Positions 35,171 to 45,835 of a DNA stretch of 64,000 nucleotides are shown piece by piece (position 1 is the stretch's first letter; each line of letters begins with the position of its first letter). This stretch comes from Galeruca laticollis (Eukaryota > Arthropoda > Insecta > Coleoptera > Chrysomelidae). The stretch covers positions 263,183,709 through 263,247,708 of the forward strand of contig OY998175.1 in the NCBI GenBank assembly GCA_963921935.1. Direction: 5' to 3'. A program made the position numbers and the translations under genes. The notes under the pieces were generated by a model, which worked only from the letters and a program-made list of their open reading frames with translations, was not told where the DNA came from and searched no databases.

Positions 35171-36268
35171 AGTGCTAGGAAAATTTCTAATGAATTATGT
35201 AAGCTCGTAAAATTATTTACAGTTAGCAGCTTTGATTAACAATTTGATTTGTTTATCTGAAATACCTGCGATAATACAATATACTACTTGTTCGTTTGTA
35301 AAATTCAATTTTAATTCATTGAGTCTACTTAATTTAAAAAAATAATAAGTATTCAAATCTGGCCTTGTTGTGTTTTATGCACTGCAGCCTCATAAAATAT
35401 TCGCGAAAACCTTTGTTTGGCCGGAAAAGTTGTGCGTAGTATTTCCTGCCATTGTTGCCAACTATACTGAGTAGTTCTTTTTAAACTGACATACCAGATA
35501 CGTGCTAAACCTTTTAATTTTTCTAGAGCTAAATAAATGGTCGTAACACTGGTTAACTTTATTTAACCAGTCATTAATGTTTAAATCGTTCTGCATTGTT
35601 ATTTTGTATACATTTTTATAACATTATTGGAAACGTCCGCATTTAGAGAAGCACATGGCATACATTCTTATGATTTTCAAAATTGTCTCGTTACTGATTT
35701 GCTATACAGGATTATTAATTAGTGGGATAAAGATCACTACCTCCTTTGTTCTGTGAGATATCAATTTGAAAATTTCAAAGTTATTTACAGTGTTCCAGAA
35801 TGCCGTGTCATATCAAAATTAACATTTTTGTAAATGAAGCAACCTATATTTTACGCATATTTGGAATCAGTTTGACTTCCCCATTACAATAATATAGAGT
35901 TGTGGTGTGTTCTGCGCGGTACTTGAAAAATTATAACCAGTTTTCCATAAAAATCGTAGCAAGTTCAATACCCTGTACAAAGTAAAATAAATTTAAGAAT
36001 GAGGATCTGTTGTTGTCAAAGCAATCGAGTAGTATTCAAAATTCCCTATACCCAAAATTATTAGTTCTTGAGATAATTTGATTTTTGTATACGTAACAAT
36101 GATTATGTACATGTATCTAATCATTCAACAATTAATTGTGTTGGCTATGATTTATTTGTCGAAAACTGATACTTGACTATAACATGATATGGCAATAGGT
36201 ACAGAGTTTTTTGATTTAGCGATTTGGTAAATTTTTTGGTGTTTTGAAGAAATTGAACTAGGGTAAAA
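35171..36268. other. Non-coding stretch
   Basis: No feature recognised. Confidence 0.4.
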
Positions 36269-36957
36269 ATGAATTTCGCTAGTGAAGAAATAATTGAAAC
36301 GATGTGGATATTGGGCGAATGCACAACTTACTATCAGTAAGAGTATACCGTGAAAATTTTCCTGAAAGGCGGCAACCTAAGAAAACACGCTGGACAGATT
36401 GATGGAGCGGTTCAATCGCCTGGGTTCAGTCATTTATGATAAGCATGAACGAATAAAAACTTCTGTGTTGGCAGTTACTAAAAACCCACACACAAATGTA
36501 AGGAGTGTTTCCAGCGAACAAGAACTGAGCACTACGGTGTACAAAGAATCCTTGGCAAAAAGAAAATGTACCATTACCACGTTTAGTTGCAACAGGAATC
36601 AACTGAAGTTGATTTTGGAAAAAGACCAGCATTTTATAGGTGGGCTTTACGAAAAGTTAATCAACACAGAGACTTTTTCGACTATGTTCCATTTGGACGA
36701 GAAGCCACGTTTCATAAAAATGATTGTGGCATAGCTTCCACTATTATTCATCAACTGATCCACATCACATAGTGACATACAGTCAAACTAGTTGGTCGTT
36801 AAATGTGTGGAGATGTATTGTTGGTGAATATGTAGTAGGACCTAATTATTTTGAGAAACATTCAAATGTTGATATTTATTTAGATTTTCTAGTAAACCAA
36901 TTACCTTTTTTATTGGAAGTCCCATTTCGGACACATCAATTTTTCATTTATATCTAG
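36269..36957 (+). pseudogene. Mariner-type transposase pseudogene 2
   Basis: From the ATG at 36269 the pieces read in shifting frames: 'VKIFLKGG' / 'YRENFPERRQP' (helix-turn-helix start, about 36345-36380), then 'DGAVQSPGF' / 'ERFNRLGSV', a linker, 'ALRKVNQHRDFFDYV' followed by 'FGREATFHKND' where the family has Phe-x-Asp-Glu-Ala-x-Phe (first catalytic Asp replaced by Arg or lost), 'WSLNVWRCIVGEYVVGPNYF' and 'LVNQLPFLLE'. This is a different mariner-like lineage from the one at 10.2 kb. At least four frameshifts; the C-terminal catalytic part is missing after 36957, so the copy is both decayed and truncated. Confidence 0.7.
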
Positions 36958-37849
36958 AGCATAGTATCCGTCAAATGACAACTATCAGGAATATTTATGG
37001 CCTCTCTAAATTTTTGAAAACAAGAAAATTGCTTAAAATTCCAATATACTTTTGAAATTAAAATTTTGCTCATTTTCTATTACAATACTGGAAACGGCTG
37101 TCGTTACATCCGTATATTTAGCGCTGCATCCCGAGATGTCATTTTTGATAATTTTCAATATCGCTTTCTTCAGAATTAATAGGTTTTTAGAACATTTTTG
37201 ATTTTGACGATTCCAATTTATTTCTATTAAAAAAATTCTCTTGATTTTGTAGAAAAATGTTCAATTTAAAACCAGGAAAATAACCTAAAACAGGGACTAA
37301 AATAGTTGATATTTCCTTATAGGTAAAGAATCATACTGTACAACAAATAGTTTAACCAATTTTTTGTTCTTAATAAAAAATTTCAGATTCAATTTTTCTT
37401 GAAACATCAGCACAACATAATCGTTTTAAACCCGTTTCTCAAGCTTTTTTTCTACAACTGTCTTAAAATAAACAATACTATTGGCAGTATCAATATTCAT
37501 CTCTCGGTATCAACCTATAAGTAACATGTGATTGTAATATTTTTTGTAGGTCGTACGTTGACATCTAAAATTCGAATCATATCGTCAAATTTCAAGTGCA
37601 AATTAATTTAAGGGTGTCTTCACTAAAATCTTTATTTGCCAAATTCGACCATGTATCATCTATTATATTCGCTTATAATGGCTATTATTCATGCAAGTTC
37701 CTAGCAGAATTAAAAGAAAACACACTTCCAATTAATCAACCTCTCACAATTTCCTAATTATTTCTCCATTTTTTCAATCTAATTATAGTTTGAAGGAAAT
37801 TCGCGTCAAGCTACTCTCTACAATAGCCCTATTCCATTCTGAAATGAGT
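36958..37849. other. Non-coding stretch
   Basis: No feature recognised. Confidence 0.4.
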
Positions 37850-38560
37850 CTAGAAAGAGGAAAAAGTGGCATTAAAACTAATATACAACAATTTCTCTTA
37901 AAACATAAAGTGATGTTAGTACAAAATTGTTAAATGTAAAAACAGAAATATCCCCTTTAAAAAGTTCAGAATGTAATGCGGTCTATTTGGGTCAAACCTT
38001 TTTAAAAATTTTGACATCTAGAAGTACACATATTTGTGATAAGAAACAAGAACTGGATTTCCTTGAAGAGTTGGAAATGAGAAGACACTTAAGAAACCCA
38101 CAATATCAAGTTGTCAAAGAACAGATAAATCTAGGGAGTTCTCCACTTTTAAACTGTCTTCTTAAGTGATAGTTGTAAAGATCAGCAGATATAGTTCTCC
38201 TGGTTTGCTATATCATTGCACAGTTATACTGATCTTATTTGAAAAATATATCCAGGATATTTTCCTAGGGGTAATAATATCTAAGCTTTGAAATTTGTAA
38301 TATCATTCTTCTTCTTTTTTCTATTAACATATATTAAGTCAAACACTAGATCTAGCCAAAATAATCGTTAAACATCAGAGAAGCATCAAATTAAATGTAA
38401 CTTCTGTCATTCTGACGATGATATTTATATCAAAGCAATTGTCAATTTTCTTAGAGTTTCTAAGAAATTCTCAATATATTGTGGAATCAGCTAGAAACAT
38501 TAAGTTTCATTTAAAACAGTAAAATGAGTAGATTCCACGAAGTAAGTGTCGAGGCAGGTA
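37850..38560 (+). pseudogene. Penelope-like GIY-YIG remnant with its 3' terminal repeat
   Basis: The frame 37927-38169 reads 'SSECNAVYLGQTFLKILTSR', a GIY-YIG core in which the usual Tyr-Ile-Gly is Tyr-Leu-Gly, then 'KKQELDFLEELEMRRHLRNP' and ends 'LLNCLLK'. About 40 residues present in the sister copy at 44.2 kb are missing between these parts, so the nuclease is internally deleted. From 38170 to 38560 it continues into the family's terminal repeat, including a decayed hammerhead-like motif and the end block ATTCCACGAAGTAAGTGTCG. The left part of the element is absent. Confidence 0.7.
38412..38443 (+). ncRNA. Decayed hammerhead-ribozyme-like motif
   Basis: CTGACGA, then a 5-bp stem GATAT/ATATC, then AAAG in place of GAAA, then CAATTGTC. 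The same order of parts occurs at 44807-44840 and, inverted, at 43800-43833. The changed GAAA core would abolish cleavage. Confidence 0.35.
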
Positions 38561-40045
38561 ATTTTATGCATACTTTTTCTGATAATTCTCTCACGACACT
38601 GATTTACAAATAAGTAATTCCAATATTCTATCTTTCTAATGGATATGCGCGTTTCGCATTGCAGTCTCAAATAACAGTTTAATGGCGATCTTCCCATAGC
38701 ACTTCAAAGTTCACTTTTTCATCTATTGATGTTTTTTCCAGTACTAAAATAATCCTTCAATTATTAGAGGTACAACTAGGGTAAAAGTATTGGAAGAGAG
38801 AATGGCATCTATTTGTTTCCAATGAAAAGGGCGCAGATACAGAAAAGCCACTTCATTCTCTCTTGAACACATTTTTAAACGTTTCAACATATTCTGAGCA
38901 TTGAAATCATCTAAATTATATGAAATAATCGAATCTAATTTATCCAGAACCAAAAGCTGTAAAATAATATTTTTCAATAAACACAGTTAATTATAATATA
39001 TGATTCAAAGGATGAAAAGGAAAACAAAAATTTGCTTTTTCAAACTCAAAGTAGGGTGTGAATTCAAATAAATTGATGGTTACAATTATTTGGATTAAAA
39101 AGTAAACAAAAACGTGTTTTTGTGTTTAACCCATTAGCCTGCTCTGGGTCTGGTGGAAATTTAATCGGTAAACATTCCCCTGGGCCGGAAAAGGGCTTAT
39201 GAAACGAAAACAAAAACATCATTTTTGTGGTTTTTATTTAAATTATTTATTCTCATTATTGTTTTCTCTCCATTTAGAATATTAATATGTGAACAAAAAT
39301 ATTGTTCCTGTGGGAAAGATTTCGAACGGGGCTGAAGGTGTCATATACGCAGCAGTTTCCATCCATTTGAGATTATACTTCGATCAAATACATGTCAATT
39401 TCCTCAGTTTATCATATTTTGCAGTATTTGAACAAACAAGCAATTAACAATATTGTATTGGAGATCATTTTTCAAATCGATCAGTGCAGAATGAGATAGA
39501 TTTAGCGACCATTTATTGTTCACTTCTGAATTTCATCCATTCGGCAGAAAATGAAGTGCGGTTATTATTGAATTTGACTGACGGCATCGGCACTTGATAT
39601 AAATCCATCAATGTATATTTCACCAGAACTGTAGATTGCCCAAGTGTTAATATATCACAGAGCTGTTGTAATTGGGAATTGAGCTAACCAAACAGCTGTC
39701 GTTTTCAGAATCGTAAGAAGGTGAAACGTCATTATTAACTTAATATGTATTTCACGACAGTGTTTACGATGCTAAGCAATATATTTATAGGACAAATTAT
39801 AATTATCAGCCAAAGTAAATAATTCATCTTGAATAATGTGTGAAAATGAAGTACAATAGATTTGAAATTCCTACATTGAATAAAAAGGAAATGATGTTAA
39901 ATTGGTCTATTTCATTGGTGTTAAAGAACCATATTCACATATTATCATCATATACCCACTGACATTCGAAGCAATAATATTAGAAGGCAGTTAAGATGAT
40001 AATGTACTGATCCGACTTGAATTGGGAAAAGTAAAAAATCCATAT
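38561..40045. other. Non-coding stretch
   Basis: No gene. At 39126 TTAACCCATTAGCCTGCTCT resembles a piggyBac end (TTAA then CCC), but no matching inverse end was found nearby. Confidence 0.35.
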
Positions 40046-40532
40046 TGTAATGTTTTTCTTATTTATTTAAAAGTTTTTATATCGACGGGTGGAATGAATT
40101 CATACACACGGTAGGTCTACACACTTAATTGATTTGCTCACTAACATATTCACTCATTTCTATTATATACACAGTATATTCACTTAAACTTATTGATATA
40201 AACACCTCACTACTGTTTATTCACTTAGACTATTTACTTGTTCACTGTTTATCTCACGAGATAAAATTATAAACTGAGCGTTCCCGCTGGTCGTTATTCT
40301 TTATAAATAAATGCCATTTTTTCTATATATTTCTGGATTGCGGCTTACACAAAAACAATCGCCTCCCTGGAATTGTCTAGATGAGACTGGAAATGTGTAG
40401 ATAAGAGTAGTCACAAAAAAGATTGTTAAACAGTTCAAAGAAATCCCGGCGCAATCGCCAAAATTTCAACTTTCATGCATGGCATAGACAAAGTCGGATT
40501 CAGGGACTAGAGCCATATTCTATTTCATAACA
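40046..40532 (-). repeat. Probable LTR of a second errantivirus-like element
   Basis: Read on the minus strand it starts TGTTATGAAATAG directly after the purine tract AAGGAGAGGGTAA (complement of 40533-40545) and can end ...ACATTACA at 40046, about 487 bp. A polyA-type AATAAA and a TATAA box occur inside. No partner LTR in the window, so a truncated copy or old fragment. Confidence 0.45.
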
Positions 40533-40545
40533 TTACCCTCTCCTT

Positions 40546-41439
40546 AGAAGGAGGTTCCTCCTGGAACTTATGTGTAGCCGGAACTGGATGTTTAAATCGG
40601 CAATTGGACCCATAATCGGCATTTTCCGGTCGTATGGAAATAACAGGGCACCGTCTTCAACGGGTACCGATAACGAGGATGATATTGCTGCAAATTAATA
40701 TGTGGACACCGGCATCTCGAAAGATCACCTCTTCCATGTTCCTGACTACTCACCGATCCAATTGGCTGCTCTCTATCCTGGGAATTGCTAGTTTATCCAC
40801 GTGGGATTCCAGCACATGATCTCCAGGGTTTCATAGCGCTTCCCACACATCCCGGTAGGTGGATCGATCTGTAAATTCATTTCTAGTTACCAAGTAGAAG
40901 ACGTATCTCTAATTATGTTTGAGTCCAGTGTCTTGCCATGGGTTGGCATCTGATCTTCAAGTTTTTCTAAATGTCGAAACTTCTTTCGAAAAACGGTTAC
41001 CAACCCTGGTGCGTGTTTGTTACTGGCGGAGTTGTTATGTGCCAGTGAATATTCTTCCAGGAGCATCAACAAATCTTGTCTTTGTTCTGTAGTAACTCCG
41101 TGTCTATCTTTGCCAGTACTTCCGTATGCGCCCAAAAATTCTTCGAAGGCCGGGTCGGACTCTTGTTATACGTGGCGTCCTCTTTATCATGGTCTGCTTC
41201 GTATGGCGCTAATCAAGGGTGACTGCCCGAAAAGTCACTTTTTAAAAAGATACTTTATTGACAATACAACTACACAACTTAAAGACAAAATACACTAAGT
41301 ATATTCGATACATTCAATTAATCGAACTTACATATTAAAATAAATGCAGCTATAGACTAAAAATATGCAATTCTGCAGAATCATCAGTTGTTGTACAAAC
41401 ATGGATCAGCTCGAAGGTTAATACATTGCATTAACCATG
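40546..41439 (-). other. Unrecognised sequence between LTR and env remnant, with one open frame
   Basis: Open frame 41135-40887 on the minus strand encodes 82 residues ('LLMLLEEYSLAHNNSAS' and a following basic stretch). Less AT-rich than surroundings. It lies between the end of the env-like remnant and the polypurine tract, where such elements normally have little coding sequence. I do not recognise it; it may be a host fragment, an extra ORF or another retrotransposon piece. Confidence 0.25.
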
Positions 41440-42529
41440 GGTCAGCGAACTGTAACTTTTCCATCCCCTGAAGAAGTTTTATAAGGGACGAACAAAACTG
41501 ATGATGATGATGGCACATCCTGAGTTTTACGTTGATGTCCTCGAAGTTTATATAATCCCAGTGTTATAAAAATGGTTACGATGATGTAAATTGGAGTCAT
41601 CCAGAAGTGTGTGGGGTCTGTCTTTTGCTGATTGGTGGGTATTGATTGTAGTCGTTCTTCTTACCTGGTAAAGAGGTGGAGTTGGTCCAACGGGATTTTC
41701 TCAATTGCCAACGGTTTTGTCTTTGCTATCTGAGTCTGTGGGGAGGTTTTGATTCTTGGCAGGGTTGAAGCTTCTTCTCGTATTACCGATTTTGTGTTTT
41801 CAAATGCTTCCGAATTTGTTCTGAAGCGACATCCTGGAGGAAGTTTGATGAGCTATGTTCCTTGGAACGCCATAATTTTTGAAGTGGAACACTGTGTAGA
41901 AATATTTGTAGCCTGGGAAAAAACGGCTATATCATGGGCTTCTGACATCTCTTGAATGAATGTGGAGTTGATTAAGATAGATATATGTTCGCAACGGGCT
42001 TCTTCGTTGGCGAGCTTCAGTATTTCGTTAACACAATCATCGCTATCTTGAAGTAGCTGTTCTACACATAGGTATTCTATGCCTATTGGTTCACAGGGTG
42101 TTTCCATATATTGGTGAAGGTTTTCACTAGAGGCTAGGTAAGAACCAGGTGGAATGATTATTGTTTGGTTATGTGTGGGGGTTGAAAATATGAGAACGGA
42201 TCAGGGTAAAAGACTGGGAAGTGGATGACAAATACTAATGTGTGATTGGTGTAATAACCATCAACTCTTAGAATGTTTAAGTATTTCGTGAAATCTTCTT
42301 GAACGTATGCCAATTGTTCGGACGAGTGATGTTCATGCATTTTTTCTAAGTCCGTGAGAAGCTGTAAGATAGTTTGAAGAGTTAGGTTCAGCTGGTCTAA
42401 TATGTTTCGTACTTTCATGTAGTTATTGAAGTCAAATACAAATTTGTTCATGTCAGTGCTGATTTTGTTTATCTCAAAAGCAATGTTTTCTTGGTTGTGT
42501 GTAATGAGTGTCACTGTCCCAATAAACAC
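41440..42529 (-). pseudogene. Errantivirus-type envelope remnant 2
   Basis: C-terminal part of an insect endogenous-retrovirus envelope (the class related to baculovirus fusion proteins). The segment 42529-42158 has heptad-like helices followed by Val/Phe/Pro-rich strands; 42107-41853 is a Cys-containing region; and at about 41610-41530 a hydrophobic membrane-spanning segment is followed by a Lys/Arg tail. The N-terminal half with the cleavage site is missing, cut off where the 165-bp satellite begins at about 42540. Frameshifts separate the three pieces. It lies upstream of a matching-strand polypurine tract and LTR, so it is likely part of one truncated element, distinct from that at 54.7-63.2 kb. 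Confidence 0.55.
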
Positions 42530-42539
42530 ACCTACGTAA

Positions 42540-43725
42540 AAAAACGTTTTTATAACGTTTTAATGTTATTTCAACGTTACTCGTTGAATTTTCAACGTTG
42601 ACAAATTGGTTGAACTTGAAAAGTTATATTCCAAACGTTTTTTCAAATTTGAAAACAACGATTTAGCTTAACCCACATGTATTTTCAAAAACGGTTTTTA
42701 TGGCCGTTATTTCAACGTAGTATTTTTTGACATTATTCATACCAGTTCGCGAGTTATAGACGGTTATACAGAAATGTTTTTAACACGTTATACATACAAC
42801 GCTTTTTTAAATTTGAAAACAACGAATCAAATGAACTCAGATGTATTTACAAAAACGCTTTCTAATCCCGTTATTTCAACGTAATATTTTCAACATTATT
42901 TTTATTATTTTCCATGGTATACAATGTCATCCAGTAAATGTTTATGATATGTTGTTTTCACAATGCTCTTTTAAATTTGAAAACAACGGCTCGATTGAAC
43001 TGATACGCATTCAAAAAAACTCTTTTTATGCCCGCGATTTCAATGTAGTATTTTTAACATTATTCATACTATTCTGCGTTGTATAAATAGTTGAACAGCA
43101 ATGTTTTTACCACGTAGTATATACAACGCTTTTTCAAATTTGAAAACGACTCAATTGAAATCATATACATTAACAAAAACGCTTTCTTCTTTCTAATCCC
43201 GTTATTTTAACGTAATATTTTAAATATTATTTATACTATTTTCCGTGATATACAATGTCATCCAGTTAATGTTTATAATACCTATGTTGTTTTCACAATG
43301 CTTTGTCAAATTTGAAAACAACTACTCGATTGAACTCATACGAATTTACAAAAACTCTTTTTATGCCCGTTATTTCAATGTAGTATTTTTAACATTATTC
43401 GTACTATTTCGCGTGATATAAATAGTTAAACTGCAATGTTTTTACCACGTTGTATATACGAGTTCAACGCTTTTTCAAATTTTAAAACCACGAAATAATT
43501 GAACTCATATGCATTCACAAAAACGCTTTTAATGCCCGTTATTTTAACGTAGTATTTTTAACATTATTTATACTATATCGCGTGATATAAACGGTTACAC
43601 AGTAATGTTTTTTAACACGTTGTACATACAACGCTTTTTTAAATTTGAAAACAACGACTTAATTAAACTCATATGCATTTACAAAAACGCTTTTTATGCC
43701 CGTTATTTTGATATTATTTATACTA
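42540..43725. repeat. Satellite array, ~165-bp unit, about seven copies
   Basis: The block CAAATTTGAAAACAACG recurs at about 42643, 42809, 42972, 43136, 43312, 43477 and 43641, spacing 162-175 bp. Each is followed by AAAACGCTTTTTATGCCCGTTATTT-like sequence (here abbreviated) and ACATTATTTATACTATT. The array resumes after the inserted PLE element at 44962 with TTATTTATACTATTTTGCGG and fades out near 45000. Non-coding. Confidence 0.88.
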
Positions 43726-43799
43726 GTGTTTTCAATGAAATCCACGGTTTCTAGTTAATTCCACAATATAATAAAAAGTATTGAAAATTCTAAAAAATT

Positions 43800-43833
43800 G
43801 ACAATTGTTTTGATAAATCAATATCATCGTCAG
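43800..43833 (-). ncRNA. Hammerhead-ribozyme-like motif, left arm
   Basis: Inverted counterpart of 44807-44840: CTGACGA (complement of 43827-43833), stem GATA/TATC, then AAAA in place of GAAA, and CAATTGTC (ending at 43800). The core change would disable this copy. Confidence 0.4.
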
Positions 43834-44094
43834 AATGTTAGAAGTTACATTTCTTTTGATGCCTACCTTATGTTTAGTAGTTATTTTGGCTAGACCAAGA
43901 AGTGACCTAACTTGTGATTGACTTGATATATGTTAATAGAAAAAAGAAGAAGATGTGATATTACGAATATTGAAGCTTAGATATTATTAGCCCTATGGTT
44001 TTATCCTGGATATCATTTTTCCAATTAAGATCAGTATAACTGTGCTATGATATAGGAAACCAGGAAAACTATATCTGCTGATCTTTACAATTAT

Positions 44095-44505
44095 CACTTA
44101 AGAATACAGTTTATTAGTGGAGAACTCCCTAGATTTAAGTGTTCATTGACAACTTCATTTTGTGGGTTTCTTAAATGTCTTCTTATTTCCAATTCTTCAA
44201 GGAAATCCAGTTCTTGTTTCTTTTCACAAATATGCAACACTTATAGTTTTGTGTTAGGTGTCAATGAATGATTGGTGTCAAGTAGATGTTTAGCGTAGTG
44301 GGATTTATCTGGTTGTTTTAATCCGTATGCTCGTAAGTGTTCACTGTATCGGATTTCTAAATTCCTAAGGGTCTGACCCAAATAGACAGCATTACATTCT
44401 GGACATTTGAGTTTATATATACCTGACTTCTTTAATAGCGGTATTTCTGTTTTTACATTTAACAATTTTGTACTAACGTTACTTTCTGTTTTAAAAGAAA
44501 TTGTG
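44095..44505 (-). pseudogene. GIY-YIG endonuclease of the small PLE
   Basis: Single-strand-nicking nuclease domain of PLEs. It reads 'KKSGIYKLKCPECNAVYLGQ' (GIY and Y-L-G in place of YIG, with the Cys-x2-Cys typical of PLEs between them), the catalytic Arg in 'LEIRYSEHLRAY', a His-rich 'HYAKHLLDTNH' segment, then after one in-frame TAA at about 44238 the same frame continues 'KKQELDFLEELEIRRHLRNP' with the catalytic-type Glu and ends at 44095. Only that stop breaks it. The gene starts in the right arm without a clear Met, as if it were the tail of a longer RT-EN protein. Confidence 0.75.
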
Positions 44506-44806
44506 AAATCTAGGGAATTCTCCACTAATAAACTGTCTTCTTAAGTGATAATTGTAAAGATCAGCAGATATAGTTTTCCTGTTTTCCTATATCATTGCAC
44601 AGTTATACTGATCTTAATTGGAAAAATGATATCCAGGATATAACCATACGGCTAATAATATCTAAGCTTCAATATTTGTAATATCACATCTTCTTTCCTC
44701 TATTATCATATATTGAGTCATTCACAAGATAGGTCACTTCTTGGTCTAGCCAAAAATAACTACTAAACATCAGTTAGGCATCAAATGAAATGTAACTTTT
44801 AACATT

Positions 44807-44840
44807 CTGACGATGATATTGATTTATCGAAACAATTGTC
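44807..44840 (+). ncRNA. Hammerhead-ribozyme-like motif, right arm
   Basis: In order: CTGACGA (44807-44813, fits CUGANGA), one extra T, stem GATA (44815-44818) pairing with TATC (44825-44828), GAAA (44829-44832), then the self-complementary CAATTG ending in GTC at 44840, the usual cleavage triplet. This is the arrangement of minimal type I hammerheads with a tiny stem III reported from PLEs. The extra T after CTGACGA and a weak stem I make activity uncertain. Confidence 0.45.
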
Positions 44841-44973
44841 AATTTTTTAGAATTTTCAATAACTTTTATTATATTGTGGAATTAACTAGAAACCGTGAGT
44901 TTCATTTAAAACACTAATATGAGCAGATTCCACGAAGTAAGGGTCGAGACAAGTAATTTCCTTATTTATACTA

Positions 44974-45704
44974 TTTTGCGGGATATAAACTTGGCTTGCT
45001 CCTATAGTTTTTGACGTACCGCGCATGCGACATAGCGAAATTGCCAACATTCGTTCCTTATACAAGTCGCAGTTAGTAGGTTTGCATCACAAATAACCCA
45101 CAGAGTTTGCATTACCAATTTACAATAATTTATGTAACATAGCAGTTCAATTTTGATGAGAACGGTGTGTGGGTTATTATTGTTGTCGTTGCTGTAAGAC
45201 TTCTATCTGTTCAGGGTAAGTAACGTTTTAGTTTACTACAATCGTCTTAATCTACAAAGCATGGTTGATGCAAAATGGCGTAGTTGTAGCTAACCATTTA
45301 AAATTTTTATTGTAGGGAATATGCAATATTACGCTTCATTATATATAACGCCTTCTCTTGTTAAAATTGAATGACGCTTGGGGAATACGGGCATTAGTAT
45401 ACAATCAGTTTTATGTAACTTGTTGAATTTTTATTGTGGGCATATTGATTGTATTTCAAACGTATTTATAACGTTGTAACTATGGTATTTTTCTACGTTC
45501 AAGCAAAAAACTAAACTTTGTTGAACTCTATTTAGTAGAAAAACAAGTTATTTATTGCTCCAGTGCCTTATTAGTTTTATTGCATGTGTCATTCTAGTAT
45601 AGCATTTTGTAATCATGTCAAATATTCAGTCCATTTTCTATGAGATTGTATTACGTTTTGAACAATAACATATTTTATATTATTTTTAATCATTTTACCT
45701 TTTT
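44974..45704. other. Non-coding stretch, possible CpG-containing start region
   Basis: After the end of the satellite, 44995-45220 is less AT-rich, contains GCGCATGCGAC, and ends with CTGTTCAGGGTAAGTAACG, a good donor site. It could be a first exon of a host gene but has no usable frame. Confidence 0.2.
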
Positions 45705-45835
45705 TAATGAAACTACTGTTTCTATATAATTCCACAGTATAATGAAAATATGATTATACTGTACAATTATTTAGAAACAGTAGTTTCATTTGAAAAGGTT
45801 AAACGACTATATTCCACCAAGTAAGGGTCGAAACA
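45705..45835. repeat. Diverged foldback element, copy 4
   Basis: AATGAAACTACTGTTTCTA and its inverse TAGAAACAGTAGTTTCATT form about 45-bp arms; to the right is a tail ATTCCACCAAGTAAGGGTCG like that of the other foldback elements. The arms differ from copies 1-3, so this is a separate subfamily. Target duplication not clear. Confidence 0.6.

Larger units (their letters stand above)
43726..44961 (-). mobile_element. Small Penelope-like element with GIY-YIG only
   Basis: 1,236 bp flanked by the 12-bp direct repeat TTATTTATACTA (43714-43725 and 44962-44973), inserted in the satellite array. Inverted arms of about 400 bp (43726-44136 and 44506-44904) enclose a GIY-YIG endonuclease reading; the right side has a further ~57-bp tail with CTTACTTCGTGGAATCTGCT in inverse sense. 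Each arm carries a hammerhead-like motif. No reverse transcriptase is present, so it must have been moved by proteins from another copy. Confidence 0.8.

Noticed and set aside
44974..45230. First exon of a host gene with a short Leu-rich start and a GTAAGT donor.
   Set aside because: The frame stops after about a dozen codons and nothing downstream confirms a gene.
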